From Asaia siamensis (GTDB lineage Bacteria; Pseudomonadota; Alphaproteobacteria; Acetobacterales; Acetobacteraceae), in contig NZ_BMCH01000004.1 of NCBI RefSeq assembly GCF_014635085.1, positions 124,001 to 188,000 on the forward strand: a DNA stretch of 64,000 nt, given 5' to 3'. A program made the position numbers and the translations under genes. Shown piece after piece: positions 38,735 to 47,835 of the stretch (position 1 is its first letter; every line of letters begins with the position of its first letter). A model generated the notes under the pieces. The model was not told the origin of the DNA. It saw only the letters and a program-made list of their open reading frames with translations, and made no database searches.

Positions 38735-39022
38735 ATGAGAAAAAAAATTCTGTTGGTTGCAACATTGGAAATGTTGGTGGGACGATCCTTTGCCGAAGAT
38801 GCAAAACCGATGAATTTTCAGTTATATTCGCAGAAAGATAACGGAAATTGGGGACAAATTGAATGTCGCGATTTTTACAAGAAAAAAGATGGGACTTGGT
38901 CAAGCAAAAGGCCTGTAAAAATCTTATCAGAAAAAACCCTTGTTGTTAAATATAATGGAGACAATATTACTTTTTCTGGAAAGAAAATAGAAAACGAAAT
39001 CAATAAGATATGTAAAAGATAG
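38735..39022 (+). CDS. Small secreted protein, hypothetical
   Basis: A 95-residue, lysine-rich product with a short signal peptide (KKILLVATLEMLVGRSFA). The mature part (FQLYSQKDNGNWGQIECRD..., C-terminal Cys) resembles no family I can name. GGGAA six bases before the ATG supports expression. Its AT content is clearly higher than that of the neighbouring TpsA gene, which suggests separate acquisition. Sitting between IS remnants and next to an orphan CDI immunity gene, it might be another immunity-type or accessory protein, but this is only context. Confidence 0.55.
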   Translation: MRKKILLVATLEMLVGRSFAEDAKPMNFQLYSQKDNGNWGQIECRDFYKKKDGTWSSKRPVKILSEKTLVVKYNGDNITFSGKKIENEINKICKR

Positions 39023-39058
39023 TTTTAATGCTCAGGCTGGCGGTTCTTAGTCAGAACA

Positions 39059-39850
39059 GGTACTGTCACGTTAACTTGAGGAGGTGGACTGAAGCCCACG
39101 AGAGGGATATGCAGATGCTGAGAGCGGTCGCGCTACTCCGTCGAGCGAAAGCTCTGATACGATGAATGTGCAGCGAAAAAGCGGTGGTGATGAAGGCGGA
39201 GGGGACTAAGAGATTACGAATTGCCGAAAAGACAGAGACGAAGCGTTGACACCCGTCTGGTTAAGGAAAATTCTGCATGAACCGCTCATGTTTTTGCAGG
39301 TTTAAATGGCTGTTTTCTGACCCATTTTCAGACCCTTATGCGAAAGCGAGAGGCGCATTTTTCGTCTGGCTGCTTGGTAGGATTTCAACTTCTCGCCTTC
39401 TCAGTGCTCATGCGGCTGGGGCGCAAGCTCTGCTGTCTCGAAAGCTGTATCAGCAGACGTCTTGCTGCTTTGATGTTCCTACGGGTCAGCAGGATTTCAT
39501 CGAGAACATACCCCTCGTGATCCACGGGCACCCACAGCCTGTGAAATTGGCCACGGATCATAATCGTACCTTGTTCAGACGCGGGATATCGCCAGGTCAG
39601 GCCTTCTTGCGTCGCAGGCAGTGGGCATAAGCCGTACCGAACTCCAGGTTCCACCGACGGATCATTTTATACCAGGCGACAACGCCCGCTCGAGCAACAT
39701 TTCTTCAACGAGACAAAAGTTCCGTGAGAAACCGAAATAGAGCCAAACCGCATGCGCAATCAACTTTCTCGGAAATCGGTGCCGTTTGTTGCTCGAAGAC
39801 GACACTCTCATCGTCAGCCTTTACTATTCCAGACTTAACGTGACATTACC
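39059..39850 (-). mobile_element. IS6-family element, 792 bp, transposase decayed
   Basis: Terminal inverted repeats are GGTACTGTCACGTTAA (39059-39074) and TTAACGTGACATTACC (39835-39850), 15 of 16 paired. The length of 792 bp fits the IS6 family. On the minus strand, DDE-type fragments read YKMIRRWNLEFGTAYAHCLRRKK and then IMIRGQFHRLWVPVDHEGYVLDEILLTRRNIKAARRLL, with a stop in between. No direct repeats flank it, so it may have recombined after insertion. Confidence 0.78.
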
Positions 39851-39901
39851 GCTTAATCGAGCGCACGACTATGCTACTGAAATAGGAATTAACCTCAAAT
39901 T

Positions 39902-40444
39902 ATGGAAACTAAAATGAGCATTGTTGATAGACGGTATTGGGCAAATATAAAAATGACCGAGAAATTCATAAATGTAAAAACGCACTATGGATATAGAATA
40001 TTTCAGTATGATCATTCCGGAGAAAATATTTATCTTTCTCCAGAAGTAAATAATATAGATTTTGGATTGGCAATATTGCCTGCCCTTGGCGCCAGCAGGT
40101 TTGTGGTTCCAGCGCCTCGCAATGATGTCGTAGTCCACCCTGACGTTGAATACGATGCACCCCTCCATAATTATATCCTGACGGAGGAGCGTTATAAAAA
40201 GTGGGTGACGGAGACTATGGAGAAATTTGGCTATAAGACAAAAAAAGCCATGTTCAAAAATATGAAAAATTGTGATGTGGTAAAGAGCGCTAAAGATATA
40301 AAAATAAGACCATGGTTCCATGATAAATTGGAGTCGTGGTCTTTAGATGGGATTTCTGAAGAGGATAACGTAGTTATTCCCGCCGATAGCAGCGCGGAAG
40401 AGATAGGCGTAGCGGCGCGTCTTGCTTTGAGTAGATGTATATGA
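39902..40444 (+). CDS. CDI immunity protein homologue (CdiI, DUF1436-like), orphan
   Basis: A 180-residue cytoplasmic protein. Features match a CdiI family of contact-dependent growth inhibition immunity proteins: RRYWANI near the start, THYGYRIFQYDHSGENIYLSP, ERYKKWVTETMEKFGYKTKKAMFKNM, and the C-terminal block DGISEEDNVVIPADSSAEEIGVAARLAL. In complete systems it neutralises the toxin tip of its cognate CdiA. Here no complete cdiA lies next to it, only a haemagglutinin fragment 68 bases downstream. Two starts are possible: ATG 39902, or ATG 39914 with GGAA five bases upstream. AT-rich, unlike the sulfur island. Confidence 0.78.
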   Translation: METKMSIVDRRYWANIKMTEKFINVKTHYGYRIFQYDHSGENIYLSPEVNNIDFGLAILPALGASRFVVPAPRNDVVVHPDVEYDAPLHNYILTEERYKKWVTETMEKFGYKTKKAMFKNMKNCDVVKSAKDIKIRPWFHDKLESWSLDGISEEDNVVIPADSSAEEIGVAARLALSRCI

Positions 40445-40511
40445 GCCGAAGCAAGAGAGTTGCATGAAAATTTTCGTAGAGCGCACTTCTGAAGAAGCAG
40501 ATCGAATTTAA

Positions 40512-41231
40512 AAACGACACGCAAACAGATATCACGGCTTGCAATATCTTGTGGATCGTCTGGGCAAGACACCGTCGGATTATACGTTCCTGGGTAATTC
40601 CTATTTTGACCAGCAATATGTGCAGCAGCAGATTGTGTCTGCGACGGGCCAGACCTTTCTCGGCGGCACGTTTGTCAACGCATCCTCTCAGATGCAGGCA
40701 CTGGTCACGAACCGAGCGGATCAGGCGCAGCGCCTTGGGTTGACTTTCGGTCAGGCGCTGAGCGATGAACAGAAGGCGTCCCTGACGCAGAACATCGTCT
40801 GGTATGTGCCGGCGCAGGTGAATGGTGCGACGGTGCTGGCGCCGAAGCTTTATCTGGCGCCGGGCAATGTCGCGCTGAGCGGCGGCACGATTGCGGCGAG
40901 CGATGCGGCGTTGCTCTCGGCCAGCAATGACATTACCTTCAATGGCGGTCGCCTGAGTTCGGGTGGTGATTTGTCGATGCTGGCGGGCAACAGCCTGACG
41001 CTTGGGGCCGGGACAGTGCGTCAGGCCACGGCGGTGAAGGGCGCCAATGTCAGCAGCGCGTTCAGCCAGACGCAGAATTACACGAGCTCCATCAGTGCGG
41101 GTGGCAATGCGGTTCTGGCGGCCCTTGGGGGCGATCTGAAATCGGCGGGTGCGATAATCGACAGCACGGGCAATATGGTGCTGTCTTCTGATTTTGTCAG
41201 GCAATGTGAAAAAGTTTTCTTAGAAGGCTAG
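40512..41231 (+). pseudogene. Fragment of a large filamentous haemagglutinin/CdiA
   Basis: Some 230 residues without a proper start or end. They read as the central part of a FHA/CdiA-type exoprotein: YLVDRLGKTPSDYTFLGNSYFDQQYVQQQI, LTQNIVWYVPAQVNGATVLAPKLYLAP and haemagglutinin-repeat text (LSASNDITFNGGRLSSGGDLSMLAGNSL... GGDLKSAGAIIDS). Homology stops abruptly near 41195. Neither TPS signal nor toxin tip is present, so it is a relic of a much larger gene than the 1,400-residue TpsA nearby. Its GC content is higher than that of the flanking small genes, consistent with a mosaic. Confidence 0.75.
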
Positions 41232-41263
41232 TAAACTCAGAATGAGCGTTATTGGGGAAATCG

Positions 41264-41542
41264 ATGAATGAATTTGATAGAGAAATTGCCAGCCTAAGGG
41301 ATGTGTGTCGATCTCATATAGACGGAGGTATTGACTTAATATTTTTGCAATCAAAAATAAGATTAACGGAGGATATCATATACTCTTTTGAAAATAGATT
41401 CATTACTAAATTTTTGAGTAAGATGGAAAATAAATTGGAGAGTATTATTTACACAATCGACGAGCGCGACCGAGGGAAAGCTGCAGATAATGTATGCTCC
41501 GAAATAATAGAATACTTCATTAAAAAACGACCGCGCACATGA
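41264..41542 (+). CDS. Small AT-rich protein, hypothetical (possible immunity protein)
   Basis: A 92-residue acidic, helical product without a signal peptide. GGGGA lies five bases before the ATG. It follows a haemagglutinin fragment by 32 bases, where an immunity gene for the lost toxin tip would stand, but no family resemblance confirms that. An IS5-type element follows directly. Confidence 0.5.
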   Translation: MNEFDREIASLRDVCRSHIDGGIDLIFLQSKIRLTEDIIYSFENRFITKFLSKMENKLESIIYTIDERDRGKAADNVCSEIIEYFIKKRPRT

Positions 41543-41562
41543 GTTGTGTCTACCCCGCGGGA

Positions 41563-42398
41563 TTAATACTCATAGCCAGAGCATAACCGTTGCAGCGAGA
41601 TGGAAGACTGTGAAGGAAACGGTCGGTCATCTGTCATCATGTGCTGCAACCTGCCGCCAGTCCTTGAGCCTCCCGAACATGATCTCTAAACGGTTACACT
41701 TTTTGTATTCCCGCCGGTCATACCTTATCGGTTTTCCGCGGCATTTCTGTCATAGAATTGGTGGGGAAGTGATCTCTCTCTCCTCCAAGGCATCCCTGAA
41801 GGAGGCAGCGTCATAACCCCTGTCTGCCAGCGTTCACTATGCTATAGGAAGGCTGTCCAGCAGGACAGAGGCGCCAGCGAAATCTCTAGCCTGTTCGGTT
41901 GTCAAAAAGAAGCTCTGCGGTCGTCCGTTCTGGTCGTTGTCTGCATGCCAGGTGATGTCTATCCCGCCTTCGATGCAACCGATCAGATGCTCTGTATTCC
42001 CTCTTTTACCTCAGGCTTGGAGCCGTATGGAATGCCTTGTTGCAAAGTGTGTTCACCATGATGGTCCGAAGTTCAGATTTCGCAACAGGTAGGCCAACCA
42101 TCATTCGCGTGAAAACACCCATGTTGTCCTCACGCTTTCAGCGTCTGTAAAGCGCCTCGCGCAGCCCGTTTTCCCGGGGCACATCACGCCAGCGAACACT
42201 ATTGCGGTTTACAAAAAAAAGGATGTCTCCCGGCACGCGAAGGCCATCAACACGTAGTTTGCCGTGGTACTCGGGAACGAACGGTGGAATGCGCTTCAGC
42301 CGATTGCCCGTTAGAGAAAATTGGTCGCTCCTTCTCAGCCTTCTCGTAAAGCCTAGATCAGATCTCTGCCATCTGATCATTGAGGCCTGAGCCTGATT
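41563..42398 (-). mobile_element. Decayed IS5-family element, about 836 bp
   Basis: On the minus strand the transposase starts near RLKRIPPFVPEYHGKLRVDGLRVPGDILFFVNRNSVRWRDV, and scattered C-terminal pieces run on to about 41570 (the mirror of ...GRLKDWRQVAAHDD). The right end GGCCTGAGCCTGA (42384-42396) resembles the inverted repeat of the element at 38209-38620; the left end is degenerate. Multiple stops make it inactive. Confidence 0.72.
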
Positions 42399-42497
42399 AC
42401 ACAGGGCCGTTGCAGGCACGCGTTAATCAAACGGATTTTAAAGAAATGCTATGAAACTTCTTATCACCCGTTCTGAGTATTCTCCACGTCAGTTATT

Positions 42498-43178
42498 TTA
42501 CAGAGCCTCCACAATTCTTCCGACATCCGTTCGCTGCATCCAGTCAGGGGACACGTCGCGGAAGACGATCTGTTTTTTATGGTCCAATACGTATATCGCG
42601 GGTTTGGGGAGTTCCCACTTGTCCGTTCCGTTGAGGCTTCGAGGGTCGATGCCTTTTTCGATTGCGGCCTGACGGGATGGTTCGTCGTATTCGTAAGTGA
42701 TGCCGAGCTTGCGCGACAGCTCGAGGCCTTCATCCGTCACGACGGCAAATGGCAATTGATGCGCCTCGCTGATCGCGCGGAGAAGCTGGGGCGGCTGGGG
42801 GGATATAGCGATCAGCTCAACGTCGAGGCGCCTGAGTTCCGGAAACAGATGATCGCGGTAATACGGCAAGGCGATATTACAGGCCGGGCATCCGGCAAAA
42901 CGGAAAAATACCAGGACTGATGGCTTATCATCCGCCTGAGGATAGGTCAGTCGCGTGCCGTCCAGCCTGGTAAGCAAGGCGTCAGGAAACCGATCCCCAA
43001 CGCCAGGTCCTGATGAAAGATCATGCTCGCGAACAAGAAGCGCGCGTTGGTTGCGATTAATCGCCAGAGCCTCTGCGGGCCAGGATCGTTCCCGCTCGCG
43101 TTCGAGGGCCTCGAACCGTTCTGACAGAGAGGGGGTCTTCCGGTCTTTTGCATTGAGGGCTGCGGGGAAATCGCCCAT
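42498..43178 (-). CDS. Peroxiredoxin/thioredoxin-like (AhpC-TSA) protein
   Basis: A 226-residue cytoplasmic protein with an N-terminal helical extension (about 60 residues) and a thioredoxin-fold AhpC/TSA domain. The active site reads FFRFAGCPACNIALPYY, a CxxC pair rather than the single peroxidatic Cys of typical 2-Cys peroxiredoxins; the cis-Pro region is KPAIYVLD. It belongs to the redoxin group of unknown reductants. It ends toward the IS5 remnant and starts 109 bases from the LysR gene on the same strand. A role in oxidative defence or disulfide reduction next to sulfur genes is plausible but not shown. Confidence 0.85.
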   Translation of the reverse strand: MGDFPAALNAKDRKTPSLSERFEALERERERSWPAEALAINRNQRALLVREHDLSSGPGVGDRFPDALLTRLDGTRLTYPQADDKPSVLVFFRFAGCPACNIALPYYRDHLFPELRRLDVELIAISPQPPQLLRAISEAHQLPFAVVTDEGLELSRKLGITYEYDEPSRQAAIEKGIDPRSLNGTDKWELPKPAIYVLDHKKQIVFRDVSPDWMQRTDVGRIVEAL

Positions 43179-43287
43179 GAGATCATGCTCCTGAGATGGC
43201 TGATATTCCCCCCTACGGTGTCAGAGGCTTTGCGAAATCCCAACAGAGTTTCGCTCAACCTCCAGTTTGACGTTTCTCATGAGACCT

Positions 43288-44196
43288 TCATTCCTGATTA
43301 TCCCGGGTTTCCTGCACCAGCAATTCGGCAAGGTCATCGGCTGCTTCCGAGATACCTCGCCGCTTGAACAATATTGTCGGAAGGTCCGGCAGGTTGGGCA
43401 GGCTGCCGGAGGCCATGACCGGCAACCCCGCAGCCGCAGCATAGCCGGTTGTCCGGGCACTGGCACCGAGCCCGCTCTTCAGGGCTGCTCTTAGGCCGGG
43501 AAGATGGGGCGTCTCGAGCAGGATGCGGTGCTCACGGCCTGCATTCTGCAACGTGGTGAGAACAGCGTTACGGAACTGGCAGGGCGGTTCGAGCAGGACC
43601 AGAGGCACTTCGCCGGAATCCGCATGCGTCTGATTGCCGAGCCAGATCATGCGGGTCTGGGCGACCTCGACCAGTTCAGCATCGCCACGTTCAGCATGGC
43701 GACCGAAGCCAAGCACGATATCGAGCTTGCTGCGGTCATACAGATCGAGCAGATCCATGGTGCCTCCGACATGCAGACGCAGCCGGGCTCGCGGATGAGC
43801 ATGGTGAAATCGCGCGAGAGTCCCAGGGAGGATGGTGTCGGCGTAGTCCTGGGTCATGCCGAGATGGATCGGCTCCGGGTCAAAGCCCTGACCCATTGAT
43901 TGAACGATCTGATCGTTCAAGGCGAGAAACTGTCGCGCCCTGACGAGAAGATCCTCTCCTGCGGCTGTCAGTGTCAGAGCCCGACCATCGCGACGAAAGA
44001 GTTTCTGCTGCAGCAGGTCTTCCAGACGTTTCATCTGAAGGCTGAGCGCTGACTGGGTCAGAAAAATCGCTTCCGTCGCCTGTGCCATGGAGCCGGCATC
44101 GACGATCGCCACGAAAGACCGGACGAGTTCTGTCGGCATATTGGTCGCCATGCGTCTTGGCTGACGCTGCGGGGGTGGGGAGGGAGCTTCTGACAT
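43288..44196 (-). CDS. LysR-family transcriptional regulator
   Basis: A 302-residue LysR regulator with an N-terminal winged helix-turn-helix (VRSFVAIVDAGSMAQATEAIFLTQSALSLQMKRLEDLLQQKLFRR at about 25-70) and a periplasmic-binding-protein-like effector domain (about 105-295). GAGG lies five bases before the ATG. It is divergent from the first SsuD-like gene, with 116 bases between them, the normal arrangement for a LysR activator and its target. Given the neighbours, the ligand is probably a sulfur-status metabolite or sulfonate-type compound. Confidence 0.9.
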   Translation of the reverse strand: MSEAPSPPPQRQPRRMATNMPTELVRSFVAIVDAGSMAQATEAIFLTQSALSLQMKRLEDLLQQKLFRRDGRALTLTAAGEDLLVRARQFLALNDQIVQSMGQGFDPEPIHLGMTQDYADTILPGTLARFHHAHPRARLRLHVGGTMDLLDLYDRSKLDIVLGFGRHAERGDAELVEVAQTRMIWLGNQTHADSGEVPLVLLEPPCQFRNAVLTTLQNAGREHRILLETPHLPGLRAALKSGLGASARTTGYAAAAGLPVMASGSLPNLPDLPTILFKRRGISEAADDLAELLVQETRDNQE

Positions 44197-44312
44197 GGAG
44201 CCTCGTTTAACGATATAAAACTGTCTATTTAATATTGTTGCGTTGAATGATCGGAAAACTCAATGTGAAATAGGATTACCACGACACAGATTTGGTAAAT
44301 GGGAGAAGCAGG

Positions 44313-45416
44313 ATGGCTGTCGAGTTCATAGGCTTTGTCGGCAATCGCAACGCGTCGGAAACCATCGCGCCCGCCGGCGCAAGTTTCGACCCGCTTTATG
44401 TCGAGACCGCAGCCAAGATCCACGAAAGCGCTGGTTTTGATCGTGCGCTTTTCGCGCTGCATTCGGACTCGCCCGACAGCTTCACGGTAGCGGCCCATGC
44501 CCAGGCTATCGCGCCAAAGCTTGGCTTGCTGATCGCCCACAGGCCAGGCTTTATTGCTCCCACTCTTGCGGCGCGTCAGTTCGCGACGCTCGACCATCTC
44601 TCGAATGGGCGTGTCGCCCCCCATATCATTACCGGGGCAAGCGATATCGAATTTCAGGCAGATGGCGATTTTACAACAAAATCGGAACGCTACGCGCGTA
44701 CCCGCGAATATCTCGACATCATACGTCTCGAATGGGGCTCGGAAGAGCCGTTCGATTATGACGGCCGCTTTTATCGTGTTGCCGGCGGCCGCTCCCAGAT
44801 AAGGCCCCGAAATCCCGCGGGAATACCGGTCTATTTCGGCGGCTCTTCTCCCGAGGCCATAGAAGTGGCGGGAAAGCACGCTGACGTCTATGCGCTTTGG
44901 GGAGAAAGCTATGCCCAGGTTGCCGAGACCGTTGCAAGGGTCAGGGCGGCAGCGGTACCCTATGGCCGCTCCCCAAGGTTTTCGCTCTCTCTCAGGCCCA
45001 TACTAGCCGAGACCGAAGACGGCGCCTGGGCCAAGGCCGAGGGTATTCTGGCGCGAGCGCAGGCTCTGCTGAGCAGAACAGGCTTCGGCAGAGAGGCGCA
45101 TATTCATGCAGAGGGTTCGCGCCGTCTTCTGGCCGCAGCAGGCAACAACCATCGCGCCGACAAGCGCCTGTGGACTGGCATCGCGGCCCTGACAGGGGCG
45201 AAGGGGAACTCAACATCGCTTGTGGGCACACCAGATCAAGTGGCTGATGCGCTGCTCGATTACCACCGTCTGGGCATTTCCACGTTCCTGATACGCGGCT
45301 TTGATCCTCTGCCCGATGCGCTTTCTTACGGCAGCGATCTCATACCGCGCGTCAAGGCGTTGATCGCCCGTGAAGAGGCCCAGACGGCACAGATTTCCGC
45401 CAGCAAGGCCGCGTGA
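44313..45416 (+). CDS. SsuD-like FMNH2-dependent monooxygenase 1
   Basis: A 367-residue cytoplasmic TIM-barrel flavin monooxygenase of the bacterial luciferase-like family, alkanesulfonate monooxygenase branch. Hallmarks are EFIGFVGNR, GFDRALFALHSDSPDSF, IAHRPGFIAPTLAARQFATLDHLSNGRVAPHIITGASDIE, ERYARTREYLDIIRLEW and VYFGGSSPEAIEVAGKHADVYALWGE. Such enzymes cleave C-S bonds of sulfonates or related compounds to release sulfite, using FMNH2 from a partner reductase, but no SsuE-like reductase is visible here. GGAG seven bases upstream supports ATG 44313. First gene of a five-gene run to 49421. Confidence 0.88.
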   Translation: MAVEFIGFVGNRNASETIAPAGASFDPLYVETAAKIHESAGFDRALFALHSDSPDSFTVAAHAQAIAPKLGLLIAHRPGFIAPTLAARQFATLDHLSNGRVAPHIITGASDIEFQADGDFTTKSERYARTREYLDIIRLEWGSEEPFDYDGRFYRVAGGRSQIRPRNPAGIPVYFGGSSPEAIEVAGKHADVYALWGESYAQVAETVARVRAAAVPYGRSPRFSLSLRPILAETEDGAWAKAEGILARAQALLSRTGFGREAHIHAEGSRRLLAAAGNNHRADKRLWTGIAALTGAKGNSTSLVGTPDQVADALLDYHRLGISTFLIRGFDPLPDALSYGSDLIPRVKALIAREEAQTAQISASKAA

Positions 45417-45417
45417 G

Positions 45418-46434
45418 ATGAGCCAGGTTCTGGAACGTGTTTCGCCAGGAGAGGCCCTTGAGGCGAGGACGATACGGGTTCTCAACCAGATCGGCCTCGA
45501 TCTGACCGATGCCGTCGGCCTCCTTCCTCAAGCAGTGTTCCGTTCAGCGTCTCGGGAGGAAGCGCCCTGGCAGGTGGGTGATGCGACCATTCTCGTGACA
45601 GGCCCGTCATCTGCATGGCGTCAGGCGCCCGCTACGCCACCCGAAGGATGGCCATTCAATCTAGAATGGGTCCAGATCGCCTCATCAGGGGTCGACGGCT
45701 TTCCTGCCTGGCTTTTCGATGTTCCAGAAGTCACGACGGGTCGCGGTGTGACGGCCGAAGCGATTGCCGATTATGTTCTGGCAGCAATCCTTGATGACGT
45801 GAAAAATCTCTCTTCGCGCCATGCCCATGGACCCGAGGACTACGCGTCTGCGGATGCACTCAAACCGCTCGGCACGCTCGATGGGAAAACATTGGGGCTG
45901 GCCGGGTTCGGCGCCATAGGGGGTGCCGTCGCAAGGCGTGCGGAAGCCTTCGGCCTGGAATTGCGTGTCTGCCGAAAGTCACGTCAGGCTGAATTGCCCG
46001 GTATCGCCTCGGTGGACAGTCTGCCCGATCTGCTTGCTGCTAGCGACATCGTGGTGCTGGCCCTGCCGCTCGATGACGAAACGCGGCATTGCGTTGACCG
46101 GCGCGCCTTGTCCCATGCAAAGCCTGGCCTCCATCTGATCAATGTCGCCAGAGGGGGGCTGATTGATCAGGAAGCCCTTATCGAGGCGCTGTCGAGCGGA
46201 ATCGTGCGTCTGGCAACACTGGATGTGACCGAACCCGAGCCACTCCCGGCCGGACATGCTTTCTACAGCCATCCCGCTATCCGTCTCACACCGCATATTG
46301 CCTGGTCTGGAGGGCAGGGGCGTGAACGGCTCGCAGCCCTGATTGCCGGAAATATCCGAAATTTTCTCGTCGGCGAGTCTCTTGTGAACCGTATCGAGAG
46401 CCCGTCGAAAATCGCAGATCCGTTACGCGTCTAA
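45418..46434 (+). CDS. D-isomer-specific 2-hydroxyacid dehydrogenase family
   Basis: A 338-residue NAD(P)-dependent oxidoreductase. The nucleotide-binding domain carries GKTLGLAGFGAIGGAVARRAEAFG (about 158-182). The catalytic domain shows INVARGGLIDQEALIEAL with the conserved Arg, DVTEPEPLPAGHAFY with the Glu, and LTPHIAW with the catalytic His. It starts two bases after the SsuD-like gene. A hydroxyacid or keto acid released by desulfonation is the likely substrate class, but this is inference. Confidence 0.88.
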   Translation: MSQVLERVSPGEALEARTIRVLNQIGLDLTDAVGLLPQAVFRSASREEAPWQVGDATILVTGPSSAWRQAPATPPEGWPFNLEWVQIASSGVDGFPAWLFDVPEVTTGRGVTAEAIADYVLAAILDDVKNLSSRHAHGPEDYASADALKPLGTLDGKTLGLAGFGAIGGAVARRAEAFGLELRVCRKSRQAELPGIASVDSLPDLLAASDIVVLALPLDDETRHCVDRRALSHAKPGLHLINVARGGLIDQEALIEALSSGIVRLATLDVTEPEPLPAGHAFYSHPAIRLTPHIAWSGGQGRERLAALIAGNIRNFLVGESLVNRIESPSKIADPLRV

Positions 46435-46450
46435 TCTGAAAGTCCTGACT

Positions 46451-47245
46451 ATGAGTGTTCTCGCACCCGAAAAGACAGCACCTGCCCGCGTTATCCGGCT
46501 CAGGCCTCGCCCTGAGCCACAGAGCTTTGAGGAGGAGCGGCTGCACCGCAAGCAACGGCTTGCAGCGACGTTCCGGCTATTTGGCCGATATGGTTTCGAT
46601 CAGGGGCTGGCCGGGCATGTGACGGCGCGTGATCCCGAGTTTCCGGATCGGTTCTGGATTAATCCGCTTGCGGTTCATTTCTCGCAGATCAAGGTTTCGG
46701 ACCTTCAGCTGGTCGATCGTGAAGGGAATATCCTGATCGGAGACAAACCGATCAATCAGGCGGGCTTTACCATTCACTCGGCCATTCACCGCGAACGGCC
46801 TGATGTGATCGCTGCCGCACATACCCACTCGACCTATGGCAAGGCATTTTCCACCCTCGGGATCGAAATTGCCCCACTGACACAGGATGCCTGCGCCTTT
46901 TATGAAGATCACGCGGTTTTCGACCCGTTTTCCGGCGTCGTTCTGAATGATGATGAGGGCGATCGTCTGGCGCGCACTCTCGGCCAGCGAAAGGCGCTCA
47001 TTTTACAAAACCACGGCCTTTTGACTGTCGGACCAACTGTCGAAGCAGCCGCATGGTGGTTTCTCGCCATGGATAATGCCGCCCAGACACAACTGCTCGC
47101 TCAGGCGGCGGGGGAAACGCGACCTATCGCTCCCGATATCGCCCGTCTGACCGCGAGCCAGGTTGGTACGCATCAGGGTGGATACTATTCCTTCCAGCCT
47201 CTTTGGGACTGGATCACGGCGGCAGAGCCCGAACTTCTGGATTGA
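46451..47245 (+). CDS. Class II aldolase/adducin-family protein
   Basis: A 264-residue metal-dependent aldolase/adducin-fold protein. Metal ligands are visible as AAAHTHSTYG (His 124, His 126) and LILQNHGLLTVG (His 188). The Glu that acts as acid/base in fuculose aldolase is not in its usual place (the segment reads INQAGFTIHSAI), which is typical of the adducin-like branch of uncertain chemistry. It lies 16 bases after the dehydrogenase and upstream of the dioxygenase-like gene. In this sulfur context it may act on a three- or four-carbon sulfo or hydroxy acid. Confidence 0.87.
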   Translation: MSVLAPEKTAPARVIRLRPRPEPQSFEEERLHRKQRLAATFRLFGRYGFDQGLAGHVTARDPEFPDRFWINPLAVHFSQIKVSDLQLVDREGNILIGDKPINQAGFTIHSAIHRERPDVIAAAHTHSTYGKAFSTLGIEIAPLTQDACAFYEDHAVFDPFSGVVLNDDEGDRLARTLGQRKALILQNHGLLTVGPTVEAAAWWFLAMDNAAQTQLLAQAAGETRPIAPDIARLTASQVGTHQGGYYSFQPLWDWITAAEPELLD

Positions 47246-47253
47246 GCACTTCC

Positions 47254-47835
47254 ATGGCAAGCATCACCCCTTTGCGGGAATTTGTGGAAGCGTTCACGGC
47301 CCTCATTGATCGCAATGAGGGACAGGAGCGTATTCTCGACCAGGGGGCAGTGCTTCTGCGCAGTCTGATCGCGCATGATCGCTGGTTGCCGGAGCAGTTC
47401 GCCCGTCCTGACCCCGAACGCTATAGCCAGTATCTGCTCCACGCTGATCCCTACGGTCGGTTTTCGGTGGTGAGTTTCGTCTGGGGGCCGGGTCAGACCA
47501 CGCCCTTGCACGACCATCGTGTCTGGGGTCTGATCGGCATTCTCCGTGGTCGTGAGCGCGAGGAAAGCTACACCCGCACCGGGGCAGGTTTCGTGCTGGA
47601 AGCGGAAGAGATCCTCGAGCCCGGCCATGTCGGACTCCTGCGCCCAGGCGAGCGCGATTATCATCGCGTCTCCAACGCGCTTGCTGATGAGACCTCGCTC
47701 TCCATCCATGTTTACGGTGCCAATATCGGCGCTGTCGCGCGCGCCACCTATGACATCGAGACCGGGCAGGAGAAAATCTTCATCTCCGGCTACTCGTCCG
47801 ATGTTGTGCCCAATCTATGGGATCTAACGAAATGA
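47254..47835 (+). CDS. Cysteine dioxygenase-like cupin
   Basis: A 193-residue cytoplasmic cupin of the cysteine-dioxygenase (thiol dioxygenase) family. The three iron-ligand histidines are visible as PLHDHRVWG (His 86, His 88) and ERDYHRV (His 137). Such enzymes oxidise a thiol to a sulfinate with oxygen; the thiol here need not be cysteine. I chose ATG 47254 because the family fold begins there; an upstream in-frame start at 47203 lies within the aldolase gene. The stop overlaps the rhodanese start by four bases. Confidence 0.88.
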   Translation: MASITPLREFVEAFTALIDRNEGQERILDQGAVLLRSLIAHDRWLPEQFARPDPERYSQYLLHADPYGRFSVVSFVWGPGQTTPLHDHRVWGLIGILRGREREESYTRTGAGFVLEAEEILEPGHVGLLRPGERDYHRVSNALADETSLSIHVYGANIGAVARATYDIETGQEKIFISGYSSDVVPNLWDLTK

